Assembly: GCA_003246295.1 (NCBI GenBank)
Contig: QKAS01000022.1
Coordinates: 62,001 to 126,000 of the forward strand
Source of the DNA: Clostridia bacterium
Lineage (GTDB): Bacteria; Bacillota; Clostridia; Lachnospirales; Lachnospiraceae
DNA length: 64,000 nucleotides
Reading direction: 5' to 3'
This document shows positions 27,099 through 37,194 of the stretch, one piece after another. Position numbers and translations under genes: made by a program. The notes beneath the pieces are model-generated. The model was not told where the DNA came from, did not search any database, and worked only from the letters and a program-made list of their open reading frames with translations. Position 1 is the first letter of the stretch. Every line of letters begins with the position of its first letter.

Positions 27099-29060
27099 TC
27101 AGCGTAAGAAACGATCTTTGAATTCCTGTTCGCTGATAATAGGTACTGATAGTTCTTTTGCTTTTTTATTTTTAGAAGAAGATGACTGTGTATCGTTATT
27201 GATCAGATAACTGGTCTTTGCTGTGACACTTCCGGTCACTTTCCCACCCAGATTTTCAATCACGGTTTGCAGTTCTTTTCGATTTTCAAACGTTTCCAGA
27301 GAACCTGTAATAACGAATGTCATCTGATCAAGTACCGTTCCAACGCTTTGTTCCTCCTGCTCGATGTTCAGTTCTGCTAGCAGAAGATCCAATGCAGTCT
27401 TATTCTTTTCATTTTCAAAATACTGTACAATGGCGAGCGCAATCACTTCTCCAATTCCACCGATGCTGCTTAATGTTTCAAGGTCGGCATTTCTAAGAGC
27501 ATCCAAATTCTGCTTGAAGAATCTACTCAGCATTTTTGCATTCGCAGGTCCGATATTCGCAATACCAAGCGCATAGATGACTCGTGCAAGATTGGTATTC
27601 CTTGAAGTTTCTATACTTGCAATCAGATTCTGATATGATTTTTCTCCAAATCCCTCCATGGTGATGATATCAGACTGAAACCGATCCAGATGATACAGAT
27701 CTGCATACGTATGAATAAATCCCTTTCCGATAAATTTTTCAAGGGTTGCTTCTGACAGTCCCTCTACATTCATCGCATCTCTACTCACAAAATGACTGAA
27801 TGATTTCAGCTTTTTAATATCACAAGCAGGATTCGGACAAATCAATACCTCTGCTTCATTATCTTTGACAACAACTGTCTCATTTCCGCAGACCGGACAT
27901 TGATCCGGAATCTGAATCTGATGGCTCCGGGTCAGATTATCTGCAATCTGTGGAATAATCATATTTGCCTTATATACAGTAATCACATCACCGATGCCAA
28001 GTTGTAGATTCTTGAGGATACTTAAATTATGAACGGAAGCTCTGCTCACAGTGGTACCTTCCAGTTCAACTGGCTCAAAAATTGCTACGGGATTAATCAG
28101 CCCTGTTCTGCTCGGGCTCCATTCTATCTGAAGTAATTTTGTTTCTCTTATTTCATCTGCCCATTTGAAAGCAATAGAGTCTCTTGGGAATTTAGACGTG
28201 CTCCCAAGACTTTCTCCATAAGCAATATCATCGTAACACAGTACTAGTCCGTCTGTTGGAATATCATAGTTTGATATATCTCTTGCAAATGTCTCAATCG
28301 CTTCTAAAATGGTCTCTTGCTCTACTTCAACTGCACCTGCGACCTCAAACCCAAGTCCTGCCAGAAACGCCATCTGCCTTTTCCTCGAATTATGAAAATC
28401 TACCATATCTGCCTTCACAAGCGAAAATGCATAGAATCTCACATTACGTGCTGCTGTAATTTCATTATTTAATTGTCTGACTGACCCGCTGCATAGATTT
28501 CTGGGATTTTTATATTTTTCCTGCGCTTCTTCAATATTTGCATTGATTTTTTCAAAATCAGAATAGGTGATAACAGCCTCACCGCGCAAAATCAATTCTC
28601 CTTGAAAAGGGATCGTGCGTGGAAGATTTTTAAATTTAAGTGCATTATTGGTGACAACTTCACCAATCTCACCATTACCACGTGTAACTGCTTTTATCAG
28701 TTTTCCGTCAAGATATGTCAATACAATCGTAAGCCCATCCATTTTCCAAGACAGGATTCCCTTTTGATCTCCAAGCCAGGATTTTAATTCTTCTCTGTCT
28801 TTTGTTTTTCCCAGAGAAAGCATTTGTTTTTCATGGCGCTCTTTCGGTAGTTCTTCTACCGCTTCATATCCCACTTTAACGGTAGGACTGTCAGCCATGA
28901 CGATCCCGCTTGTCTCTTCCAGTGCAACCAGTTCATCATAGTATTTATCATAATCATAATTGGACATGATTTCACGATCCTGCGCATAATATGCTTTTGA
29001 AGCATCTTGCAGGATACGAATCAGTTCTTTCATTCTGTTCATCGTTCTATTCTCATTCAT
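27099..29060 (-). CDS. ligA: NAD-dependent DNA ligase
   Basis: A protein of 653 residues with the order of LigA domains: Ia (YYAQDREIMSNYDYDKYYDEL), adenylation with active Lys106 in SWKMDG (the usual form is EPKIDG), OB fold, a four-Cys zinc finger (CPVCG...CPNPACD near 393-412), helix-hairpin-helix repeats (GIANIGPANA, LSSIGGIGEVIA) and a C-terminal BRCT (FVITGSLETFENRKEL). It seals nicks in DNA replication and repair. The Trp before the active Lys instead of the usual Pro marks a divergent clade seen in some Clostridia, so a second ligA elsewhere is possible. The start is chosen at the ATG with a weak GGATGG. Confidence 0.93.
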   Translation of the reverse strand: MNENRTMNRMKELIRILQDASKAYYAQDREIMSNYDYDKYYDELVALEETSGIVMADSPTVKVGYEAVEELPKERHEKQMLSLGKTKDREELKSWLGDQKGILSWKMDGLTIVLTYLDGKLIKAVTRGNGEIGEVVTNNALKFKNLPRTIPFQGELILRGEAVITYSDFEKINANIEEAQEKYKNPRNLCSGSVRQLNNEITAARNVRFYAFSLVKADMVDFHNSRKRQMAFLAGLGFEVAGAVEVEQETILEAIETFARDISNYDIPTDGLVLCYDDIAYGESLGSTSKFPRDSIAFKWADEIRETKLLQIEWSPSRTGLINPVAIFEPVELEGTTVSRASVHNLSILKNLQLGIGDVITVYKANMIIPQIADNLTRSHQIQIPDQCPVCGNETVVVKDNEAEVLICPNPACDIKKLKSFSHFVSRDAMNVEGLSEATLEKFIGKGFIHTYADLYHLDRFQSDIITMEGFGEKSYQNLIASIETSRNTNLARVIYALGIANIGPANAKMLSRFFKQNLDALRNADLETLSSIGGIGEVIALAIVQYFENEKNKTALDLLLAELNIEQEEQSVGTVLDQMTFVITGSLETFENRKELQTVIENLGGKVTGSVTAKTSYLINNDTQSSSSKNKKAKELSVPIISEQEFKDRFLR

Positions 29061-29077
29061 GAAAATCCATCCGTCTT

Positions 29078-29845
29078 CTATTTTGTTCTTCTATTTTGAT
29101 CATTTATTTTTTTCTTTGTCAAAGAAGTGCTCTCACACAATTGATATAACTGCGTTGTCTCTTCCTGCGTGAGTTCTCTATACTCTCCATATTTCAGACC
29201 GTCTAGTTTGATGTTCATGATTCTGGTTCTCTTTAACTTAACGACCTGGTAACCAAGTTCCTTACACATTCGTCTGATTTGTCTGTTCAGCCCCTGTGTC
29301 AGTATGATTTCAACAGAATACGGACCTGTTTGTCTGATCTGACATGGTTTTGTCTTTACTTTCAGTTCTTTAAGAAAAACACCCTGTTTCATCTGCTCTA
29401 AAAATTCAGGTGTGATTTTTTTATTCAATTTGACCTGATATTCTTTTTCATGTTCATGCTCTGCACGTGTAATTTTCTGAATCAGATCTCCGTCATTGCT
29501 CATCAGCATTAGGCCTTCTGAATCTTTATCAAGTCTTCCTGCATAGGTGACTCTGATTGGATATTTCATATATTCTGTAATTGTAATTTCAGCATGCTCA
29601 TCTTTTTCTGTGCTGGTAACACCTTCAGGTTTATAGAAAGCCAATACTACCTTTTTGGTTACTTTCATGACTGGTTTTCCATTGACAACCACCTGCATCT
29701 CCATGGTAATTCTGTCTCCAAGTCCAGCAGGAGAACCATCCACGAATACTTTCCCTGATTCAATCAAACGGTCTGCTTCTCTTCTGGAGCAGACACCCTG
29801 ATCTGCCAGATATTTATTTAAACGTACATCTTCTTTCTTTTCCAA
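29078..29845 (-). CDS. RsuA/RluB/RluF-family pseudouridine synthase
   Basis: About 255 residues from a TTG start at 29845, which has AGGGGGAG six bases upstream; the longer TTG frame to 29884 would leave almost no leader after the promoter. An S4 RNA-binding domain comes first (VRLNKYLADQGVCSRREADRLIESG). The catalytic domain has the Asp in GRLDKDSEGLMLMSNDG, and 'LNRQIRRMCKELGYQVVKLKRTRI' matches the RluF/RluB C-terminal half, given here by its first residues LNRQIRRM. It isomerises a uridine in large-subunit rRNA, or possibly the small subunit; the target is not decidable here. First gene before ligA and metA. Confidence 0.9.
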   Translation of the reverse strand: MEKKEDVRLNKYLADQGVCSRREADRLIESGKVFVDGSPAGLGDRITMEMQVVVNGKPVMKVTKKVVLAFYKPEGVTSTEKDEHAEITITEYMKYPIRVTYAGRLDKDSEGLMLMSNDGDLIQKITRAEHEHEKEYQVKLNKKITPEFLEQMKQGVFLKELKVKTKPCQIRQTGPYSVEIILTQGLNRQIRRMCKELGYQVVKLKRTRIMNIKLDGLKYGEYRELTQEETTQLYQLCESTSLTKKKINDQNRRTK

Positions 29846-29898
29846 GAAAAGCTCCCCCTTTGGCGTTATGGCAACATGTTTCAATAGGTACTCTTGTC

Positions 29899-29927
29899 AT
29901 TATACTTGAAAAATGTTATCTGTGCAA
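29899..29927 (-). promoter_or_regulatory. Strong sigma-A-like promoter for the pseudouridine synthase-ligA-metA run
   Basis: -35 TTGCAC (29922-29927), 17-bp spacer, -10 TATAAT (29899-29904). The start site is predicted near 29892, which supports the TTG start at 29845. Confidence 0.75.
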
Positions 29928-29944
29928 TTGTGTTTGAGTATGGG

Positions 29945-29969
29945 CTGCTATAGTTAAATGCTATAGCAG
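29945..29969. repeat. Inverted repeat upstream of the 29899-29927 promoter
   Basis: Exact 9-bp arms CTGCTATAG (29945-29953) and CTATAGCAG (29961-29969) with a 7-bp loop lie 18 bp upstream of the -35. There is no U-tract, so it is more likely a protein site than a terminator. Confidence 0.4.
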
Positions 29970-29989
29970 AATTTGTGTTTTTCCTTTAA

Positions 29990-30030
29990 CAAAAACACTT
30001 CCAATCATTTGTAATCATTGGAAGTGTTCT
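29990..30030 (-). terminator. Rho-independent terminator of the mur recycling operon
   Basis: Stem AACACTTCCAATGATT with AATGATTGGAAGTGTT-type arms (29994-30009, 30013-30028, one mismatch) followed by TTTTTGTT on the minus strand. Confidence 0.88.
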
Positions 30031-30067
30031 TATGATGAAATATATTAAAAGGTTGTTGGTTAATTCA

Positions 30068-31156
30068 TTATGGAATCAACTTGATTCCAAGTCCATTTCT
30101 GATAAATGGAAGATATTTTCGATCTTCTTCATGAATCTCTCCGATAATATTCATTCTGTCATCACCTGGAAGATTCAGTCTTGCAATCTCAAGTTCCCCC
30201 ATATATCTTAAGTATTTCTGATTGGATATACAAATACTTCCTGTCTTTCTGACATCTTCTGTCCATTCGCTGTCAAATTCCATACGTCTGTTACTGTCCT
30301 CTGTATGTTCGGCCTGTATCTCCATATGATAAAACCTTGACTCTTGGGAGCGAAATATCATTTCGCTGGAGTCAGGTCTGTCATGGTGAATCATATCTCT
30401 GACAAACTGATACTGCGGTGTTATCTGTGATCTCAGTTCAACATAGTCTTCCCCTAGGCAGGAAAATGCATGCCAATTCTGATCCGTCAGATCCACATCT
30501 CCGACCATAACAATATCACACATTCCATCCAAATAAAGTTCAAGCATATTTAACACTACTTCTTCTTTTTGATTGCGATGTTTTTCCACTGTTGGCAATC
30601 CCTCTCCCAAAGGTCCTCTCATTATAAGATCGCCAGGAACAAATGCCATCGTAGTAAACCCAAGGACTTTTAATCTAAAATTAATCTCCCTGACTCTTTG
30701 AATTGATAGACCACTGTGTTGTTTTGGATAATAATTATGGCATGCAGCAAATCTTCTAAAATCCGCACCGGCCTCTTTCCATGCATCAATTTCTTCTTCT
30801 GTAATTGTTGATGCATTGAACACAACATGAAACTTATGAGACAGGGCAACTGTTTCCTGTGCTGTAAACCCATAATCAAGCCTGATGTACTCAATTCCAA
30901 GCGCTTCCAATGCGTCTATCGTCTGTACGCCCAGTTTTTCAAGCGTCTCCGGTCCTACATCAACAATCAGTTTCAGATTCCCTTCTTGGCAAATCTGAAG
31001 AACTTCGCCAATCGACTGACGATAGTCAATTCCATTTTCCTCCGGAATATGCAGGGAAGTAAAAAGATACTGTGCTTTATGGGCGATTGCCTTATGTAGA
31101 ATTTCTTTATTCTTTTGTAAACCACTTGAAAAATAGAAAGAAAGTCCTGTTTTCAT
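30068..31156 (-). CDS. mupG: 6-phospho-N-acetylmuramidase (DUF871 family)
   Basis: A protein of 362 residues with the DUF871 TIM-barrel plus small C-terminal domain: 'GLSFYFSSGLQKN' at the start, 'FTSLHIPEE', 'LIVDVGPETLEKLG', 'YIRLDYGF', 'HNYYPKQHSGLS' and 'GDLIMRGPLGEGLPTVEKHR', each cited in part. MupG in Staphylococcus cleaves MurNAc-6P-GlcNAc. It is the last gene of murR-murQ-murP-mupG and starts one base after the PTS gene stop, so it belongs to cell-wall sugar recycling. The cytoplasmic substrate comes from the PTS importer. Confidence 0.92.
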   Translation of the reverse strand: MKTGLSFYFSSGLQKNKEILHKAIAHKAQYLFTSLHIPEENGIDYRQSIGEVLQICQEGNLKLIVDVGPETLEKLGVQTIDALEALGIEYIRLDYGFTAQETVALSHKFHVVFNASTITEEEIDAWKEAGADFRRFAACHNYYPKQHSGLSIQRVREINFRLKVLGFTTMAFVPGDLIMRGPLGEGLPTVEKHRNQKEEVVLNMLELYLDGMCDIVMVGDVDLTDQNWHAFSCLGEDYVELRSQITPQYQFVRDMIHHDRPDSSEMIFRSQESRFYHMEIQAEHTEDSNRRMEFDSEWTEDVRKTGSICISNQKYLRYMGELEIARLNLPGDDRMNIIGEIHEEDRKYLPFIRNGLGIKLIP

Positions 31157-32578
31157 TTATTTTCCATAAACCTCATTAATTCTGTCTTCATCTACACCAA
31201 AGAAATGTGTAACAACATAACCACCGATATAAGCTGCTACCATTGCAATAATATAACCAATCTGTTGTCCCGGTTGTACGATTAACAGACCAAATAAACC
31301 TGATACGCCCTGTGACACTGTTCCAAGATGTAGTAATGCTGCTACAGCACCACCAAAGCCAGCACCAATACATGCTGTAATAAATGGTTTGCCAAGAGGT
31401 AATGTAACAGCATACATCATTGGCTCACCGATTCCAAGAATTCCAACTGGGATCGAATCTCTGATATAACGTTTTAATTTCTGATTTTTTGTTTTTCTAT
31501 AAAGAGCAAAACCAGCACCAACCTGTCCGCCGCCTGCCATCATAAGGATTGGCAACAGATAATTGATTCCCTGTGTAGCTCCTGCTGGGTCGTTCAGCAT
31601 CGCATGAATTGGTGTCAGTGCCTGATGCAGACCAACTGCAACAAGTGGCAGGAAACCAGCAGATAATATATATCCACCTAAAAATCCCATTTTCTCATAT
31701 ACAAAACTCAAAATAGCAAAAATAGCTTTTGTAAGTCCAGCACCAAAAGGCTGAATCACGATCAGTACAATAATACCACCAACAATCAGTACCAGTAGAG
31801 GACTGATAAAGGTATCAATCAGGTCAGGCATATGTTTACGGATTTTCTTTTCAAGAAATGCAAAGAAAACACCTGCAATCAATGCTGCGAGAAGTCCACC
31901 TGATGCCGGATTAAATGGTGCATTGGTAATTGGTAAATTAATCTGTGCATCATTTACCATAGATAGCAGCGGCATCGCCGGATTGGATATAGACAGTGCC
32001 CCTGCAATTGCACCAAGAACACCTGAACCACCAAATTCTTTTGCTGCATTAAAACCTACAAGAATTGGTAAGTATGCGAACATTGCCCATCCCATGGTAC
32101 GGATACACTGATACCACCATACACCTGCAAGACTACCCTGTGTAGATACGTTAATAACATTACAAATACCATTGATCAGTCCGGCTGCTATAATACCAGG
32201 AAGCAATGCAACAAAGATATTTGCAATCTTCTTTAAAAAACGCTGAACTGGTTTATCATATTTTGCTTTTTGTGCTTCTTTGTTCTCTTTTGCAAGTTCA
32301 TTTACACTTTCTTCTGAAGCTTCTCCTTTCAGAAGGCCTGTCAGTTCACTGAACTCATCCAGTATTTTGTTGACTTTTCCTGGTCCAAATACAATCTGAA
32401 TTGTCTCACTCTCAACAACACCCAGAACACCTTCCAGATTTTTCACACCAGCAATGTCTACTTTGGAAAGATCTTTGATCCCAACACGAAGTCTTGTCAT
32501 GCATGCTGCATTTGAGGTAATGTTGTCTTTACCTCCTAACAATGTTACCAGTTCTTCACTGATTGCTTTGAAATTCAT
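31157..32578 (-). CDS. murP: PTS EIIBC transporter, N-acetylmuramic acid or MurNAc-GlcNAc specific
   Basis: A protein of 473 residues. EIIB is at 1-85 with phospho-Cys26 in SNAACMTRLRVG; EIIC has about ten helices and the substrate loop GIGEPMMYAV. There is no EIIA domain, as in MurP, which borrows EIIA-Glc. It phosphorylates and imports the muropeptide sugar. Strong AAAGGAGGAG before the ATG. Neighbours murQ (upstream) and mupG (downstream, one-base junction) fix the role. Sucrose/trehalose type is the alternative but the context argues against it. Confidence 0.9.
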   Translation of the reverse strand: MNFKAISEELVTLLGGKDNITSNAACMTRLRVGIKDLSKVDIAGVKNLEGVLGVVESETIQIVFGPGKVNKILDEFSELTGLLKGEASEESVNELAKENKEAQKAKYDKPVQRFLKKIANIFVALLPGIIAAGLINGICNVINVSTQGSLAGVWWYQCIRTMGWAMFAYLPILVGFNAAKEFGGSGVLGAIAGALSISNPAMPLLSMVNDAQINLPITNAPFNPASGGLLAALIAGVFFAFLEKKIRKHMPDLIDTFISPLLVLIVGGIIVLIVIQPFGAGLTKAIFAILSFVYEKMGFLGGYILSAGFLPLVAVGLHQALTPIHAMLNDPAGATQGINYLLPILMMAGGGQVGAGFALYRKTKNQKLKRYIRDSIPVGILGIGEPMMYAVTLPLGKPFITACIGAGFGGAVAALLHLGTVSQGVSGLFGLLIVQPGQQIGYIIAMVAAYIGGYVVTHFFGVDEDRINEVYGK

Positions 32579-32625
32579 GGTTGTTTCTCCTCCTTTAGTT
32601 CTGCCTTTACCTCATACGTTTTTCT

Positions 32626-33522
32626 TTATTGCTGCAGGGCGATTCTTATTTTTCCTCCCGCCTCTTCAAGCCTTTTTTGTGCAACCTCAGCCTGACATCC
32701 CATCAGTATCATTGTAATCGCTGTTTTGACATGTCCATCTGCCTGTTCCAATGCTTGTTTTGCTTCTTCACGTTCACAGCCGGTTGCTGTGATTACAATG
32801 TTTTGTGCTCTCACGATTAGCTTCTCATTGCTCTGAATGACATCTACCATTAAATTCTCATATGCTTTTCCAACACCGACCATGCTGCCTGTTGAAATGA
32901 TGTTTAATACCATCTTCTGTGCTGTTCCTGCTTTTAATCTGGTCGAACCCGTCAATACTTCAGGACCTGGCTCTGGTTCAATGGCCAGCTGTGCTTCTTT
33001 GCCAATTGCAGATCCTTTGTTACAAGAAATTGCAATCGTTTTACACCCACATGCATTGGCATAACGCAGTCCATAAATAACATATGGTGTTCTTCCTGAA
33101 GCTGCGAGCCCTATTACAATATCTTCTTTTTTTAATTGAATACGTTTTAAATCTTCTTCACATAATACCTGGCTATCCTCTGCCCCCTCCACTGCTTTGA
33201 CAAATGCTCTGTCTCCACCGGCAATCAGACCGACGACGAGTTCAGGAGGGACCCCAAATGTTGGCGGACACTCAACGGCATCCAGCACGCCCAATCTTCC
33301 TGACGTTCCAGCACCAATATAAATAATCCTGCCACCATTTTTAAGACTTTCTGTTGCCCATGTGATTGCGGTTGCGATCTGGGGCAATACCTCTCTCACC
33401 GCAAAGATTACTTTTTCATCCTCCTGATTCATAATCTGGGCAATTTCTATTGGAGACATGATATCCAGATTCATTGTGTCCGGATTTCGCGACTCCGTCG
33501 TTAACTTTGTAAGATCAATCAC
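32626..33522 (-). CDS. murQ: N-acetylmuramic acid 6-phosphate etherase
   Basis: 298 residues from a GTG start at 33522 with AAAGGAGG nine bases upstream; the longer frame to 33618 would overlap murR by about 100 bp. SIS domain with '[24 protein letters not shown]' (key residues Gly-Ala-Gly-Thr-Ser-Gly, Glu-Cys-Pro-Pro-Thr-Phe), '[11 protein letters not shown]', '[11 protein letters not shown]', then a C-terminal UBA-like segment. It cleaves the lactyl ether of MurNAc-6P. GTG and the murR stop overlap (GTGATTGA), so translation is coupled. Confidence 0.94.
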   Translation of the reverse strand: MIDLTKLTTESRNPDTMNLDIMSPIEIAQIMNQEDEKVIFAVREVLPQIATAITWATESLKNGGRIIYIGAGTSGRLGVLDAVECPPTFGVPPELVVGLIAGGDRAFVKAVEGAEDSQVLCEEDLKRIQLKKEDIVIGLAASGRTPYVIYGLRYANACGCKTIAISCNKGSAIGKEAQLAIEPEPGPEVLTGSTRLKAGTAQKMVLNIISTGSMVGVGKAYENLMVDVIQSNEKLIVRAQNIVITATGCEREEAKQALEQADGHVKTAITMILMGCQAEVAQKRLEEAGGKIRIALQQ

Positions 33523-34372
33523 TTTCTGATCCTCCTTTTTTATAGATATGTGTCCTTCCAAACTGACCCATGCAGAAATCATAATTTCGATTGACATAGG
33601 CTGTAAACAGAATATCAACTACATTCAGCTGTGAGATTCGCGATGACATCGCACCACTTCTGTGAATAAGTTCCGTTGCCGCAACAGGTAGTACAAAATC
33701 AGCTTCTAATGCCAGTCTTGAATCTACTGCTCTGGTAATTGCAATGACATGTGCACCGTTTCTTTTTGCCTCTTGTGCACAAACAAGCATTTCTTCTGTA
33801 AGGCCTGAGTAACTGATGACTATGGCGACATCATCCTCCCGTAGATTTTTGGCTGTTAACAACTGGGCATGCCAATCATCACAAATATTACAAATGACAT
33901 CAGCGCGTAGTAATTTCAGATATAAGTCTCTTGCAACTAACAAAGAAGTTCCTAAACCAAATAAAGTAACTGTTCTGCTTTTCTCCAACAGTTTTACGCA
34001 TTCCAGCACAATTTTGGGTTCAATCAATTTTCTGGTGGTTTCCAGGGATTCAATATTTTTCTTAGTTACCTTATATATGACATCTTCAATGGTATCTTCT
34101 TTTGTTATTTTCTGGAATGCAATCTCCTTGCTTTCCTTAAAAAGAGCCACTTCATATGCAAGTGTATTTTGAAAATCTTTGTAACCCAGGCATCCAAGTT
34201 TTTTGACCATTCTTACAATGGTAGCAGGTGATGTGTATGCCTCTTTCGCAAGCTCCTGAATACTTTTTCCAAGAACTGATTCCGGTCTCTTCATCAGACT
34301 TTCCAACAACTTTTTCTCAGCGTCATTTACATGTTCATGATAATCTTCAATTCGAACCAATAAACCTTTCAT
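33515..34372 (-). CDS. murR: RpiR/MurR-family regulator
   Basis: A protein of 285 residues. The N-terminal HTH_6 domain (about 1-80; [25 protein letters not shown]) is followed by a SIS domain (about 120-260; [35 protein letters not shown]) that binds a sugar phosphate. It probably represses its own operon until MurNAc-6P is present. It is the first gene, overlapping murQ by 8 bp. Upstream is an ATGAAA-N5-TTTCAT palindrome (34484-34500), a candidate MurR site. Confidence 0.9.
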   Translation of the reverse strand: MKGLLVRIEDYHEHVNDAEKKLLESLMKRPESVLGKSIQELAKEAYTSPATIVRMVKKLGCLGYKDFQNTLAYEVALFKESKEIAFQKITKEDTIEDVIYKVTKKNIESLETTRKLIEPKIVLECVKLLEKSRTVTLFGLGTSLLVARDLYLKLLRADVICNICDDWHAQLLTAKNLREDDVAIVISYSGLTEEMLVCAQEAKRNGAHVIAITRAVDSRLALEADFVLPVAATELIHRSGAMSSRISQLNVVDILFTAYVNRNYDFCMGQFGRTHIYKKGGSESD

Positions 34373-34440
34373 TGTAGTTTTCCTTTTCTGTTAACATGAC
34401 TCTGCCGAATGAAGAGTGTGTATCTTCTGCTTATAGAATC

Positions 34441-34468
34441 ATTTTAACCAAACATTATTTTTTTTCAA
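34441..34468 (-). promoter_or_regulatory. Candidate promoter of the murR operon
   Basis: -35 TTGAAA (34463-34468), 16-bp spacer, -10 TAAAAT (34441-34446), in very AT-rich DNA; so confidence is limited. Confidence 0.45.
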
Positions 34469-34483
34469 TATTTCAAGCTTATT

Positions 34484-34500
34484 ATGAAACTTTTTTTCAT
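34484..34500 (-). promoter_or_regulatory. Candidate MurR operator
   Basis: The palindrome ATGAAA-N5-TTTCAT lies 15 bp upstream of the -35. RpiR-family sites often have such GAAA/TTTC arms. Two TTGAAA half-sites follow. Confidence 0.35.
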
Positions 34501-34557
34501 TATATGGTATATATAACCATATTTCCAGACTTTCTTTTTCATAATTATGCTATTTAG

Positions 34558-34599
34558 ACAAAAAAAGGACCTTTGATGTCAATACATCAAAAGTCCTTA
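34558..34599 (-). terminator. Rho-independent terminator of gdhA
   Basis: Stem AAGGACTTTTGATGT with ACATCAAAGGTCCTT (34584-34598 and 34565-34579), 4-nt loop, followed by TTTTTGTC on the minus strand. Confidence 0.92.
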
Positions 34600-34608
34600 C
34601 TTCTTAAA

Positions 34609-36009
<1,401 letters not shown>

Positions 36010-36104
36010 TTATTGTATACTGCTCAAATTGAATTATATTACGCACGCAAAAAAAAGACAAGCACTTTATCACTTTGATTCAATAAATTTTTTTGAAACT
36101 ATGA

Positions 36105-37082
36105 TTATTCAAATGGATATCTTACTCCCCATTCATGTCTTAAAGCATCCATCATTTTCATCACTCTGATCGTTTCCTCATGTGGCATTTCCTCACACTC
36201 CAGACGTCCTTCTTCGAGTGCTTTTTTGCTAGCTATCACTTCATATTCATAACCGGTAATCTGATCAGGTCTCTGATAAGATGCAATTTCTTTGTATTGT
36301 TCATTGAAAACTTTCATGGATTCAAAATTATTGATATTTTCGACTACAATAAATCCTTTTGAGCCATAAATGATGCCTTTACGGTCACTCATACCCATCA
36401 TAGTGCTATTAAGCACAGCTATTTTTTTGTCTTTAAAAATAATAGTAATGCTGTTTTGCTCGTCCATGCCCGTATCAGTATAGGTACATACTGAGGAAAC
36501 TTTTTCCACTTCCGTTCCAAATATCATGGAAGCAAAATTAATTGCATACACACCAAGGTCAAGTAGAGAGCCACCCGCAAGCGCAGGATCCTGCATTCTC
36601 TGTACATGATTTAAAGTATATCCAAGATTCCCTGTTAATAGACATGGTGCTCCAATGACACCTGAGGCAATCACTTCTTTCATTGTTGCAAGAAATGGCA
36701 TATATCTTGTCCAGATCGCTTCTGTCATAAACACATTCTTCTCTTTTGCAAGCCTGCATAATTCTTCTGCCTGCTCTGCATTTGCAGTGAATGCTTTTTC
36801 GCATAAAATAGGCTTCCCTGCTTCAATACATAATTTACAATGATCAAAGTGATGGGAATGTGGTGTTGCTACATAAACCAGACCAATCTGTGGATCAGCA
36901 AGCATTTCCTCGTAAGAGCCATATGCTTTTTCAAATCCAAATTTTTCAGCAAAATCCTTTGCCTTATCCAAATCTCTTGAAGCAACAGCGTATGCTTTTA
37001 CATCTTCCAGTCCAGCAATCGTTCTTGCCATTGTTTCTGCTATTTTTCCTGCTCCAAGGATAGCCAGATTAAGTGTACCCAT
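36105..37082 (-). CDS. Gfo/Idh/MocA-family oxidoreductase
   Basis: About 325 residues from ATG at 37082, which has GGAGGGTTAAATTT upstream; the longer frame to 37202 has no site and overlaps the terminator. Rossmann fold first (LAILGAGKIAETMA), then 'VYVATPHSHHFDH', the 'GKPILCEKAFTAN' motif (EKA replacing the common EKP), and the C-terminal sheet (GGSLLDLGVYAINFASMIFG). It resembles dihydrodiol dehydrogenase-like members. The NAD(P)-dependent substrate is a sugar or diol, not known. Single gene, cytoplasmic. Confidence 0.88.
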   Translation of the reverse strand: MGTLNLAILGAGKIAETMARTIAGLEDVKAYAVASRDLDKAKDFAEKFGFEKAYGSYEEMLADPQIGLVYVATPHSHHFDHCKLCIEAGKPILCEKAFTANAEQAEELCRLAKEKNVFMTEAIWTRYMPFLATMKEVIASGVIGAPCLLTGNLGYTLNHVQRMQDPALAGGSLLDLGVYAINFASMIFGTEVEKVSSVCTYTDTGMDEQNSITIIFKDKKIAVLNSTMMGMSDRKGIIYGSKGFIVVENINNFESMKVFNEQYKEIASYQRPDQITGYEYEVIASKKALEEGRLECEEMPHEETIRVMKMMDALRHEWGVRYPFE

Positions 37083-37149
37083 AAATTTAACCCTCCATAT
37101 TTTGATTCGCAATGATGACTTAGTTACTGTATTATTGTAACACAATCCA

Positions 37150-37190
37150 TATAAAAAAGGTGTTGCACTTTTCATTGCAACACCTTTTCT
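37150..37190 (-). terminator. Rho-independent terminator of the SH3-domain gene
   Basis: Perfect 12-bp stem AAAAGGTGTTGC/GCAACACCTTTT (37155-37166, 37177-37188), then TTATATGG on the minus strand, just past the stop at 37195. Confidence 0.93.
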
Positions 37191-37194
37191 TGTA

